Source: Ignatzschineria sp. | GTDB lineage: Bacteria; Pseudomonadota; Gammaproteobacteria; Cardiobacteriales; Wohlfahrtiimonadaceae | DNA: 37,185 bases | Assembly: GCA_030151245.1 (NCBI GenBank) | Contig: JASLEF010000068.1 | Span: forward strand, 1-37,185 | Direction of reading: 5' to 3' | In this document: positions 17,420 through 25,466 of the stretch, in pieces | Numbering within the stretch: the stretch's first letter is position 1 | Layout: every line of letters begins with the position of its first letter | Program-made: the position numbers and the translations under genes | The notes under the pieces: generated by a model | Database searches by the model: none | What the model was told of the DNA's origin: nothing | What the model saw: only the letters and a program-made list of their open reading frames with translations

Positions 17420-18223
17420 ATGAAAAAGAATCTCCTCAAGTTATTATCTCTATTTCTTTTAACGATCGGATTAACCGCCTGCTTCAATGATAAAAATGAG
17501 TTACCTGAAATTCGTTTTGGCACCTCTTTTGGCCATTTTTCAGATATGGTTCGGCAATCCATTATGCCTCAGCTTGAAGCTCAAGGTTATCGTGTCTCCC
17601 TAATGGAGTTTACCGATGGCATTCAACTCAATAATGCCCTTCATGAAGGCAGCATTGATGTTAATATTTTTCAACATGTCCCTTATTTACGAAGCTATCG
17701 AGAAAGAACCGGACATCAACTGATAGAAGCTTTTCAAGTTCCTAACGCCCCTTTTGCAATTTATGCAGGTCAACGACAAGCGCTAGGAGATATTCAAATA
17801 GGAGATACTATTATTGTCCCTAATGATCCCAGCAGCTATGGACGAGCCTTAGCAATTCTTGAAAATCTAGGCTGGATTACGCTCACTAAAAATGTTGACC
17901 CCCTCCAAATCTCCAAGAGAGACATTATAGAGAACCCTCTCAATATCGACATTAAAGAGCTACAATCGGACCTATTACCAAGAGCTTTAAGTGATGCTGC
18001 TTTTGGCGCCATCAATGGGGGTGCGGCACTCAATTCGGGCTTAAAAATTGCAGATAGTTTATCCATAGAACCCAATGATCTCTATATTAATTGGGGCGTT
18101 ATTCGTGAAAAGGAGATCGATGCACCTTGGGTTCAAGATGTTATTAAGGCCTTTAATTCTGAAACATTTAAAGATTATAGCCGTCAAAAATACCCAGATT
18201 ATCAATTCCCAAAACATTGGTAA
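17420..18223 (+). CDS. metQ: MetQ/NlpA-family substrate-binding lipoprotein
   Basis: A 267-residue substrate-binding lipoprotein of the NlpA/MetQ family. The signal peptide ends in LTAC with Cys21 as the lipid site. Family blocks are visible: NIFQHVPYLRSY, IGDTIIVPNDPSSYGRALAIL and AFGAINGGAA. MetQ proteins deliver D/L-methionine to the MetNI ABC transporter, but no metN or metI is adjacent. The only nearby ABC genes are proVW, which take a different class of binding protein. It may therefore work with a distant MetNI, and the substrate is uncertain. The ribosome site is weak (GACGAG). Confidence 0.82.
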   Translation: MKKNLLKLLSLFLLTIGLTACFNDKNELPEIRFGTSFGHFSDMVRQSIMPQLEAQGYRVSLMEFTDGIQLNNALHEGSIDVNIFQHVPYLRSYRERTGHQLIEAFQVPNAPFAIYAGQRQALGDIQIGDTIIVPNDPSSYGRALAILENLGWITLTKNVDPLQISKRDIIENPLNIDIKELQSDLLPRALSDAAFGAINGGAALNSGLKIADSLSIEPNDLYINWGVIREKEIDAPWVQDVIKAFNSETFKDYSRQKYPDYQFPKHW

Positions 18224-18809
18224 CATTGGCACTCTCAGAAAAACCCTTTTTGATCTCGCTACCAACTTAAAAGAGACAAATAAAAGGGTTGTTCCTCAAG
18301 AAGTAGCCAAGAATTTACAATTAACGCCCCTATAAATCTCTTCATCTCCCCTTATAATCGTGTAATAAAAGGTAATTTCTCCCCCTTTACCACCTATTAT
18401 TGATCAATATTTAATCAAAAAAATTTTTTATAAACACCCTATTTTAACAAACTAATACTTTTTCATAATCTATGGAATAGAGGTCAATCTCTTTAATGCC
18501 ATCGATTTTTATAGTTATTAAATTCTTGTCAAGCCGCTTAAGCAATTGGCAAATAAGCTATTGAATTAATAAGTTACTTCTGTACAATTATTAATGTCTA
18601 AATAAATAACACACATTTAGGCCGCCAATATGGTAGTTATCAATTTGAGAAGTTTGAGTTTTTTGTGTAATGATCTAATCATTTTTTCTCACTTCTCCCC
18701 TCTTTAGTAACCATTTGAGGTTATCTGCCAAATAAAAAATTTATTAAACAATGACCCCCTTGAAGGTCACGATATTTCTCGTCTTCAAGAAAAGGAAACT
18801 TAATAATAT
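18224..18809. other. Intergenic/leader region before proV
   Basis: 586 bases with no convincing gene. The first 100 bases follow metQ and contain a weak 9-bp inverted repeat (AACCCTTTT 18242-18250, AAAAGGGTT 18282-18290). A palindrome GCTTAAGC lies at 18536-18543. The proV promoter and a leader of about 215 bases follow; the leader holds GTTATCAA at 18636-18643 and a short hairpin TGACC/GGTCA (18752-18769) just before the proV ribosome site. Confidence 0.5.
18561..18588 (+). promoter_or_regulatory. Predicted sigma-70 promoter of the proVW operon
   Basis: TTGAAT (18561-18566), a 16-base spacer, then TACAAT (18583-18588). It would give an untranslated leader of about 215 bases, long enough to carry regulation; E. 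coli proU also has a regulatory leader. Confidence 0.5.
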
Positions 18810-20063
18810 ATGGCTGTTATCAGTGTCAAAGACTTGTCCTTAATTTACGGGACCAATAAAAAACAGGCGACCATGCTGCTTGAACAGGGAGCTTCAAAAG
18901 AAGAAATCCTTGAGAAAACAAAGGCTGTTATCGCTGTCAATAAAGCAAACTTTGAAATTAAACAGGGTGAAATATTTGTTGTCATTGGGCTTTCTGGTAG
19001 TGGAAAATCCTCTCTATTACGATGCTTAAATTTACTGAATGTTCCCACAAAGGGCTCTGTTTTTATCGATAATATCGATATCACCAAAGTCTCTAAAAAA
19101 GAACTCATCAACATTCGTCGAGAAAAAATTGGAATGGTCTTTCAGCATTTTGCACTTCTCCCTCATAAAACGATTCTCGACAATGTCGCTTTTGGGCTTG
19201 AAATAAAAAAGATATCTCAAGCAGAGCGCCAGAAAAAAGCTCAAGAGGTTCTCAACATGGTGGGATTAAACGGTTATGAGAACTCTTATCCCAATCAATT
19301 AAGTGGAGGAATGCAACAACGAGTGGGCATTGCTCGAGCGCTTGCCAATGACTCAGAGATTCTCTTAATGGATGAGTCATTTAGTGCGCTTGATCCGCTG
19401 ATTCGCTCACAAATGCAAGATGAGTTAATTGAAATCCAAGAAAAGCTACAAAAAACGATTGTCTTTATCACCCATGATTTAGATGAAGCCCTAAAGCTTG
19501 GGGATACCATCGCCATTATGAAAGATGGCGTGATCGTCCAACAAGATAGTGCGGAAAATATTCTCTTAAACCCGGCGGATGATTATGTACGCTCCTTTGT
19601 CAATGATGTGGATTCAACAAAAGTCATTACTGCTTCACGCTTGATGAAACCCTTCACAGAGCGTATTCATATAGAAAAAGATGGTCCTGCAACCGCAGTT
19701 CGCCGCATGGAACGCGAAAGTCATCACTTTTTACCAGTGGTATCTCGCGGTAATCTCTTCTTAGGATATTTAAGAATTAATACTGCACGTAAACTCGTGC
19801 GAGAAAATGCCGATAAAATCACGGTTGATGATCTTATTAAAATTCCAACGATTGATCAAAACAGCGCCGTTTTAGAATCTCTCAGCGATTTTGCGGGTCA
19901 CACCTATCCTCTAGCAGTCCTCGATGAACGCTTACGTCCTATAGGTTATCTTCGTTATACCAAAGTGGTTGAGATGATGTGTGATGATGAAAACACCCTC
20001 GATGGTGGGAAAATTAATCAGAACCAAGATCAACCTCTCAATACACCAGAGATAGGAGCTTAA
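18810..20063 (+). CDS. proV: Glycine betaine/proline ABC transporter ATP-binding protein ProV
   Basis: A 417-residue ABC ATPase powering osmoprotectant uptake. Walker A GLSGSGKS (60-67), Q-loop Gln112, signature LSGGM (164-168), Walker B ILLMDE (184-189) and switch His222 are all present. The N-terminal 45-residue extension with EILEKT is typical of ProV/OpuAA. Residues about 270-395 form tandem CBS domains, which in OpuA-type transporters sense ionic strength. The ATG has AAAGGAA somewhat far upstream (about 13 bases). One base separates its stop from the proW start, so the two are co-translated. Confidence 0.96.
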   Translation: MAVISVKDLSLIYGTNKKQATMLLEQGASKEEILEKTKAVIAVNKANFEIKQGEIFVVIGLSGSGKSSLLRCLNLLNVPTKGSVFIDNIDITKVSKKELINIRREKIGMVFQHFALLPHKTILDNVAFGLEIKKISQAERQKKAQEVLNMVGLNGYENSYPNQLSGGMQQRVGIARALANDSEILLMDESFSALDPLIRSQMQDELIEIQEKLQKTIVFITHDLDEALKLGDTIAIMKDGVIVQQDSAENILLNPADDYVRSFVNDVDSTKVITASRLMKPFTERIHIEKDGPATAVRRMERESHHFLPVVSRGNLFLGYLRINTARKLVRENADKITVDDLIKIPTIDQNSAVLESLSDFAGHTYPLAVLDERLRPIGYLRYTKVVEMMCDDENTLDGGKINQNQDQPLNTPEIGA

Positions 20064-20064
20064 G

Positions 20065-20928
20065 ATGAATTTTGAAATTGGAAAATATGTTGAACAATTT
20101 GTTGACTGGCTCTCAACTGTTGGTCGCCCATTCTTTGATCAGGTTGCCTCTATCATTGGTAATTCAGTGAAGGGCTTACAAATGGGGTTGAATGCAATTC
20201 CCCCCGTGGTAATGATTCTTATCATTACCCTACTCGCTTTTTTAGCCATGACCGGTTTCCGCCATTTTTCTGAGAAAGTTAAAAACTACCGAAAATCATT
20301 AGGATTACCCATCTTTGTTGTAATCGGATTATTCTTGGTCTACGGTATGGGATTTTGGTCACAACTGATTGATACGTTGGTATTAGTCATTATATCTACC
20401 ATCATAATCCTTATTATTGGGATTCCTCTCGGTATTCTCTGCGCTAAAAGTCGTAAAGCCGATGCTATCGTGAGACCTATTTTAGACTTTATGCAAACCA
20501 TGCCGGCATTTGTCTATTTAATCCCTGCCATCTTATTTTTCTCCGTAGGTGATGTCCCCGGTGTTTTAGCCACCGTCATCTTCTCGTTACCCCCGGCCGT
20601 TAGAATGACCACATTAGGGATTAAAGAAGTCCCTGAAGATATTATCGAAGCCTCCTTAGCATTTGGTTGTACTAGCTCTCAAATGCTCTATAAAGTCCAA
20701 ATCCCCCTAGCAATGCCAACCATTCTTGCAGGAATTAACCAAACAATTATGCTCGCGTTATCAATGGTGGTGATCTGTTCGATGGTGGGTGCCGGTGGTT
20801 TAGGAGAGAGTGTCTATACCAGTATCCAACAAGCAGATATGGCCTTAGGTTTTGAAGCAGGTCTCTCTATTGTCATCTTAGCGATTATTTTAGATCGTAT
20901 CACTCAAGCAATTGGGCGCAGTCAATAG
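20065..20928 (+). CDS. proW: Glycine betaine/proline ABC transporter permease ProW
   Basis: A 287-residue integral membrane permease of the ProW/OpuAB family. Six or seven hydrophobic helices are visible after an amphipathic N-terminal 45 residues. The BPD transport signature loop EASLAFGCTSSQMLYKVQIP (EAA motif) contacts ProV. DFMQTMPAFVYLIPAILFF and MVGAGGLGESVYTSIQQ are family hallmarks. The ATG follows the proV stop by one base, with GGAG inside the end of proV. The binding protein is encoded next, after an intercistronic hairpin. Confidence 0.95.
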   Translation: MNFEIGKYVEQFVDWLSTVGRPFFDQVASIIGNSVKGLQMGLNAIPPVVMILIITLLAFLAMTGFRHFSEKVKNYRKSLGLPIFVVIGLFLVYGMGFWSQLIDTLVLVIISTIIILIIGIPLGILCAKSRKADAIVRPILDFMQTMPAFVYLIPAILFFSVGDVPGVLATVIFSLPPAVRMTTLGIKEVPEDIIEASLAFGCTSSQMLYKVQIPLAMPTILAGINQTIMLALSMVVICSMVGAGGLGESVYTSIQQADMALGFEAGLSIVILAIILDRITQAIGRSQ

Positions 20929-20950
20929 AAGATCAAGCGGTCTATCAAAA

Positions 20951-20988
20951 GTTAATGAGCCATTGATAACACTAGAACGCTCATTAAC
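20951..20988 (+). promoter_or_regulatory. Intercistronic hairpin between proW and proX
   Basis: GTTAATGAGC (20951-20960) pairs perfectly with GCTCATTAAC (20979-20988) around an 18-base loop that contains TTGATAAC. TCTATCAAAA occurs just before (20941-20950) and just after the stem. There is no T-run, so an mRNA-stabilising or processing role is more likely than full termination. Inference only. Confidence 0.55.
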
Positions 20989-21028
20989 AGTTCTATCAAA
21001 AACGATAAAACATTAAAAAGAGGAAATT

Positions 21029-21871
21029 ATGAATAAATTATTTAAAACTATTGCGATTGCCGCCATGTCACTATTGACGCTAGCTGCATGTGGAGATAAT
21101 CAAGAAAAACCTGTTAAAATTCTCTATCCAAGCTGGGCAGAAGGAGTGGCAATGACTCACCTTGCAGAATACGTGCTGGATCACAAAGGATTTGCCGTTG
21201 AAACAACACTTATTGAACCAGGCCCCCTCTATGCAGCATTATCAAAAGGGGACGCTGATCTCTACCTCGATGCATGGCTACCCCATACTCATCAAGATTA
21301 TTGGGAACGTTTTGGCAATAAACTAGAAGTCATTGGGGTCTCTTTTGATGATGCGAGTACCGGTTTAGTCGTTCCTGATTATGTAGAAATCAATTCAATC
21401 GCTGAGCTTAATGATAATGTTGAGATGTTCGATGGAAAAATTTATGGGATTGGTGCGGGTGCTGGTATCCATGGTAATACCATTCGAGCTATTGAAGAAT
21501 ACCCCTTAAATTTCGAGCAACTAACCTCTTCTGAAAGCTCGATGATGGCAGAACTTCGCCGTTCTATTGCTGCAAAAGAACCAATTATTATTACAGGCTG
21601 GAAACCTCACTATATGTGGGATCTCTATGATTTAAAAATGTTAGAAGATCCTAATGGTATCTATCTTATTGACCAGATTGAGATTCTTTCACGTCAAGGA
21701 TTCTCTGAGGATCATCCTGAAATTGCAAACTTTTTCAGTAACTTTCAATTTGATTCAGATAAACTTCATGAGTTGATGGCAACCGTTGGTGAGGATGATC
21801 GTGATCCTAAAGCAGGCGCAAAAAAATTCTATGAAAAATATCAAACAGAAATCGATGGTTGGTTTCAATAA
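21029..21871 (+). CDS. proX: ProX-like glycine betaine-binding lipoprotein (copy 1)
   Basis: A 280-residue substrate-binding protein of the OpuAC/ProX class, delivering glycine betaine or proline betaine to ProVW. The signal peptide ends in LAAC with Cys21 lipidated, so it is membrane-anchored, unlike soluble periplasmic ProX of E. coli. Candidate ligand-cage aromatics are W36 (YPSW), W83 (LDAWLP) and W191 (GWKPHYMW). The ATG has AGAGGA upstream and the gene lies 100 bases after proW on the same strand, suggesting one operon. A related copy follows downstream. Confidence 0.93.
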   Translation: MNKLFKTIAIAAMSLLTLAACGDNQEKPVKILYPSWAEGVAMTHLAEYVLDHKGFAVETTLIEPGPLYAALSKGDADLYLDAWLPHTHQDYWERFGNKLEVIGVSFDDASTGLVVPDYVEINSIAELNDNVEMFDGKIYGIGAGAGIHGNTIRAIEEYPLNFEQLTSSESSMMAELRRSIAAKEPIIITGWKPHYMWDLYDLKMLEDPNGIYLIDQIEILSRQGFSEDHPEIANFFSNFQFDSDKLHELMATVGEDDRDPKAGAKKFYEKYQTEIDGWFQ

Positions 21872-22207
21872 TATTACTTAAAAACATGAAATAGATCCTA
21901 GGTTATCAACCGCTATTTTCCAAAATTGATAACCTAGTGATTTATAACCCAGCCAAGATCTTTACTAATCTTTATTCTCCTGACAACCCTATTTTAGAAG
22001 CTCACTGTTAAGTCTGAACTAAAATCACCTAGCGCACTTAACGCTTCATTAGATATCTGATCATCATGCCTCTTTAATTCAATCAATGATCAACCATTGA
22101 CCTATGATCATAAGCCCTTCTTCTCTTATTTTGAGTCTTATTTTTACTCGAAAAGAGTCACTCTACTCATCTACAAGGATTATTTAATTTATTATAAATA
22201 ACATCGT
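21872..22207. other. Intergenic region between the two proX genes
   Basis: 336 bases without a gene. It holds a 12-bp hairpin (21898-21937, listed separately) and the upstream region of the second proX. No strong promoter was identified; the nearest AAGGA (about 22175) is too far from the ATG to be its ribosome site. Confidence 0.5.
21898..21937 (+). terminator. Hairpin after the first proX
   Basis: CTAGGTTATCAA (21898-21909) pairs perfectly with TTGATAACCTAG (21926-21937) around a 16-base loop. The T-run is poor, so it may be an attenuator, processing site or operator; its arms contain the GTTATCAA/TTGATAAC word found in the other leaders of this locus. Confidence 0.5.
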
Positions 22208-23065
22208 ATGAGAAAAACTATCACTGCTTTTATCAAGCCGATTTCTATCGCACTATTATCACTATTCGTTCTTGCCGCTTGTGGTAAGGATGATCATCAA
22301 AAACCTATTAAAATTCTCTATCCCAGCTGGTCAGAAAGTGTTGCCCTGATGTACTTAGCTGATGAAGCTCTGACTCAAAATGGCTTTGAAGTAGAGAAAT
22401 CTCTTGTTGAGCCTGGCCCCTTATTTGCTGCAGTCGCCCAAGGTAGTGCTGATCTCTACCTCACCTCTTGGCTACCGAATACGCATCGGGATTATTGGGA
22501 AAGATTTGGGGATCAGCTTGATATCGTGAGTGTTATTTTTGATGGTGGCGTTTCAGGTCTCGCCGTCCCACAGTATGTCAATATCAACACGATTGAAGAG
22601 CTGAATGATCATGTAGAAATGTTTGATGGTAAAATTTATGGCGATGGTGCAGGTGCCGGCATCCATGCTCTTACGCTACAAGCTATTACAGATTATGAAC
22701 TACAATATGAGCAGATAGGCTCATCTGAGGCATCTATGCTCGCAGAGCTTCGCCGGGCAATAAAAGCTGAAGAACCAGTCATTATTACTAGCTGGAAACC
22801 TCATTACATGTGGGATCTCTATGAGTTGAAAATGCTAGATGACCCCAAAGTCGTCTATCCCACTGATGAAATTACAATTCTATCTCGTAAAGGCTTCAGT
22901 GATGATCAACCAGAGGTTACTCATTTTCTCAAAAACTTTAAACTAGATTCTCAAAAACTACATGAATTGATCGGTATGGCTAGAAAAGATGAACGTCATC
23001 CAGAAGTCGGCGTCAAAGAGTTCTATCAAAAATATAAAACAGAGATCGATAGCTGGTTTCAGTAA
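22208..23065 (+). CDS. proX: ProX-like glycine betaine-binding lipoprotein (copy 2)
   Basis: A 285-residue paralogue of the preceding binding protein, with the same architecture and long identical stretches (for example NDxVEMFDGKIYG and WKPHYMWDLY). The lipobox is LAAC with Cys25. The candidate cage tryptophans W41, W88 and W196 are kept, but the residues beside them differ: T86-S87 replaces D81-A82, and S195 replaces G190. This could alter ligand preference. The start ATG lacks a clear ribosome site. A strong terminator follows. It probably feeds the same ProVW with a different betaine-type solute; that is inference. Confidence 0.92.
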   Translation: MRKTITAFIKPISIALLSLFVLAACGKDDHQKPIKILYPSWSESVALMYLADEALTQNGFEVEKSLVEPGPLFAAVAQGSADLYLTSWLPNTHRDYWERFGDQLDIVSVIFDGGVSGLAVPQYVNINTIEELNDHVEMFDGKIYGDGAGAGIHALTLQAITDYELQYEQIGSSEASMLAELRRAIKAEEPVIITSWKPHYMWDLYELKMLDDPKVVYPTDEITILSRKGFSDDQPEVTHFLKNFKLDSQKLHELIGMARKDERHPEVGVKEFYQKYKTEIDSWFQ

Positions 23066-23091
23066 ATTAACAACCGCATTCAGTCATTTTT

Positions 23092-23115
23092 AAAAGCACA
23101 GATCTCTGTGCTTTT
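23092..23115 (+). terminator. Rho-independent terminator after the second proX
   Basis: AAAAGCACAG (23092-23101) pairs with CTGTGCTTTT (23106-23115), a 10-bp stem with a 4-base loop and a run of seven T. It lies about 25 bases after the stop. Confidence 0.92.
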
Positions 23116-23155
23116 TTTATCACCATAAAACTAAAGAAGGAGATCCCTCGACCAT

Positions 23156-23184
23156 CCTCTTTTTTTAATCTAATAAAAAAGAGG
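23156..23184. repeat. Inverted repeat upstream of the GbsR-like gene
   Basis: CCTCTTTTTT (23156-23165) pairs with AAAAAAGAGG (23175-23184) around a 9-base loop. It lies between the proX terminator and the regulator gene and could be a second terminator element or an operator. Confidence 0.5.
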
Positions 23185-23317
23185 TACAAATAGATGATTT
23201 CGAGTATTTATCACACAATTTGAGGAGATTACGATCAGCATCCCTTTCATAAATTTTTGAAAGCAAGGAAATTTGGTATTATAGAAAGGATTATTTTTTA
23301 AAGATATTGGAGAAGTA

Positions 23318-23875
23318 ATGAGTGCTGATAATAATAAATTAACCCCAAAAGAATTAGAATTTGTTCTCCATTGGGGCGAAATGGGAAGTCGTTGGGGGAT
23401 TAATAGAACGGTTGCTCAAATTCATGCGCTTCTTTTTATTCAAGAAAAACCGATTTCAGCAGATGCTATTTGTGAGTTTCTCGGCATTGCGCGCTCAAAT
23501 AGTAGCAATAGTATTAAAGAACTAGAACGTTTAGGTCTTGCAAAACGCTCCCATATTCTCAATGATCGTAAAGATTATTTTGAAACTACGGGGGATGTTT
23601 GGGAGCTTCTAAAAATTATTGCTCGTGAACGCATTGAACAGGAATTGAAACCCACTGAAGTAATGCTGACCAACCTCCTGCAAGATCCTGAGTTTAAAAA
23701 TGAGAGTGAAATATTTCAAAAACGCGCTAAAGATAGTGTAGATCTTCTCCACTCTCTCATTAATATTGGTGATCATCTCTTGGGTTTTTCGACAACAGGC
23801 TTAAAACGACTTTTCAAAACGAGCTCTGGCTTAATGAAATTCATTTTAGGGGCTCGCAAAGACGATAAAAACTAA
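23318..23875 (+). CDS. GbsR/MarR-family transcriptional regulator
   Basis: A 185-residue winged helix-turn-helix regulator of the GbsR branch of the MarR superfamily. The opening LTPKELEFVLHWGEMGSRWGINRTVAQIHALLFI and the helix-turn-helix block ISADAICEFLGIARSNSSNSIKELERLGL with wing HILNDRKDYFET are typical. GbsR-type proteins control glycine betaine synthesis or uptake genes in Bacillus and some proteobacteria, often sensing choline or betaine. The gene sits directly after proVW-proX-proX, so control of that locus is the natural inference. GGAG lies five bases before the ATG. A terminator follows. Confidence 0.88.
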   Translation: MSADNNKLTPKELEFVLHWGEMGSRWGINRTVAQIHALLFIQEKPISADAICEFLGIARSNSSNSIKELERLGLAKRSHILNDRKDYFETTGDVWELLKIIARERIEQELKPTEVMLTNLLQDPEFKNESEIFQKRAKDSVDLLHSLINIGDHLLGFSTTGLKRLFKTSSGLMKFILGARKDDKN

Positions 23876-23901
23876 GCATGGATAGCACCATCAAAAGATA
23901 C

Positions 23902-23930
23902 AAAGCGTAAGGAGTCTCTTCTTACGCTTT
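23902..23930 (+). terminator. Terminator between the regulator and epmA
   Basis: AAAGCGTAAG (23902-23911) pairs perfectly with CTTACGCTTT (23921-23930), loop 9, followed by TT. It lies between convergent genes and ends the GbsR-like transcript about 30 bases after its stop. Confidence 0.85.
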
Positions 23931-23994
23931 TTATCATCTATAAGCTCACGATTATCATAGTCACTTTCAATCATCAAATGATCTTATAGAATAC

Positions 23995-24978
23995 TTATGA
24001 ATCCTCAAATCCAAAGGAGATGACCTCTTTAATCTCCTCCACATTTTGCATCGCCATTAATAACCGATCAACGCCTAATGCTACACCACTGCAAAAAGGG
24101 ACTTGGTCGAGCACCTCTAATAATCGCTCATCAATAGGAACTTGCTGATAACCAATTGTTTCTCGAAAAGTATTTTCTGCCATAAAACGTGCCCGTTGCT
24201 CCTGACTATTTGTCAATTCCTCATAACCATTTGCTAACTCTAATCCTCGCCAATAGGCCTCAAAACGTTTTCCCACCTGATAGCCATCAACCTCTACCAC
24301 TTTCGATAAAGAGGCTTGAGATGCAGGATAATGATAAAGAAGCGTGATTTTTTCAGGATTAAATGCCGGCTCGATAAGATGTGAAACAATCAAATCTAAG
24401 GCCTCATCTTTATCTCGTAGATCAAAGGTTAAATTGATTTTCCGCTCTTTAATAAAAGAGACCAAATCCTCCAAATCCATCTCAAAAGGATTTATTTTAA
24501 GAATCTTTTCAAAAGCCTCTAAATAACTGTAGCGCTCAACCATAAGCTCTCTCTGTGCAACACATTGAATCAACGTTATCACTTCTTGCATAAGACGCTC
24601 AAGATTATAATCTAGCCGATACCATTCCAACATCGTAAACTCAGGATTGTGCCGCTTACTAATTTCACCATCTCGAAATACCTTCCCAAGATAGTAACAA
24701 GATCCTGAACCTGCTGCTAATAACCGCTTCATATGGTATTCAGGAGATGTTATTAAAAACATCTCCTGTTGATATAACCTTCCTGGCCCATGGTATCTTG
24801 CTTTAAAATTCAGTAATGCAGGATCTGTATTTCCAAATTGACTCATCACCGGAGTATCAACCTCGAGCACCCCCTCCTCATAGAAATACGTTCGAATTGC
24901 TTTAAAAATCTCCGCTCGAAACCACAGCTTATCGCGAAGATTAAGACTATTTTTTCCCGAATTGTCACTCTCAACCAT
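23995..24978 (-). CDS. epmA: Elongation factor P--(R)-beta-lysine ligase EpmA
   Basis: A 327-residue paralogue of class II lysyl-tRNA synthetase (formerly GenX/PoxA/YjeA) that ligates (R)-beta-lysine to a conserved lysine of elongation factor P. The class II catalytic motifs are visible: motif 2 VFRDGEISKRHNPEFTMLEW (100-119) and motif 3 GVALGVDRLLMAM (298-310). The tRNA anticodon-binding domain is absent and the length matches EpmA (325 in E. coli). No epmB or efp is in the window. The ATG start has a weak ribosome site. Confidence 0.96.
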   Translation of the reverse strand: MVESDNSGKNSLNLRDKLWFRAEIFKAIRTYFYEEGVLEVDTPVMSQFGNTDPALLNFKARYHGPGRLYQQEMFLITSPEYHMKRLLAAGSGSCYYLGKVFRDGEISKRHNPEFTMLEWYRLDYNLERLMQEVITLIQCVAQRELMVERYSYLEAFEKILKINPFEMDLEDLVSFIKERKINLTFDLRDKDEALDLIVSHLIEPAFNPEKITLLYHYPASQASLSKVVEVDGYQVGKRFEAYWRGLELANGYEELTNSQEQRARFMAENTFRETIGYQQVPIDERLLEVLDQVPFCSGVALGVDRLLMAMQNVEEIKEVISFGFEDS

Positions 24979-25194
24979 CTTATATTCTCATCTTTTTATC
25001 ATTTTAATCGTCTGAAAATTTCCGGAAAGAACAATATATACCTAAAAAACAGATCATTTACATTTCCAAAAACCGGCAGAATTTCTGCTATCTAGTATAA
25101 CTATAATCCTGAAAAAATGAAGCGTTTGAAAGATCAGCCTTCAAAATAATCTCAGTCAGATCAAGACCCATTCAAAAACAGCATCACTTATTAC

Positions 25195-25223
25195 TTGCAA
25201 ATAAGAATAATTATTATTAGTAT
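25195..25223 (+). promoter_or_regulatory. bfd promoter overlapped by a Fur box
   Basis: TTGCAA (25195-25200), a 17-base spacer, then TAGTAT (25218-25223). The spacer holds GAATAAT-T-ATTATTA (25205-25219), a 7-1-7 match to the Fur consensus. Fur bound there would block polymerase, so bfd should be induced under iron limitation, as known for bfd in other gammaproteobacteria. Confidence 0.75.
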
Positions 25224-25256
25224 GTGTGAAAGCATCGTTAATAAGAGGAATTTATC

Positions 25257-25466
25257 ATGTACATTTGTCTTTGCAATGGGATCACCGATAAAGCAATCGT
25301 AGAAGCTGTAGAAAACGGCGTTACGACATTTGAAGCTCTACAAGCAGAGCTAGGCGTTGCCACAGGCTGTGGATCTTGCGCTGATATTGCAAAAAGCTTA
25401 CTTCCTGGTGAATCATCTTCGCTTACGCAAAATGTCTCGATCCCGCAAGCTTATGAGTTGCGATAA
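25257..25466 (+). CDS. bfd: Bacterioferritin-associated ferredoxin
   Basis: A 69-residue [2Fe-2S] protein of the Bfd (BFD-like) family, which delivers electrons to bacterioferritin haem so that stored ferric iron is reduced and released. The four cluster ligands are C4, C6, C38 and C41 (CxC then CxxC, the Bfd pattern). The ATG has AGAGGA upstream. A Fur-box-overlapped promoter precedes it. It faces the two bacterioferritin genes across a shared terminator, which fits a joint iron storage and mobilisation unit. Confidence 0.95.
   Translation: MYICLCNGITDKAIVEAVENGVTTFEALQAELGVATGCGSCADIAKSLLPGESSSLTQNVSIPQAYELR

Noticed and set aside
18075..18335. An 86-codon plus-strand frame at the end of metQ
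   Set aside because: Most of it is a shadow of metQ in another frame. The part beyond the metQ stop has no recognised match.
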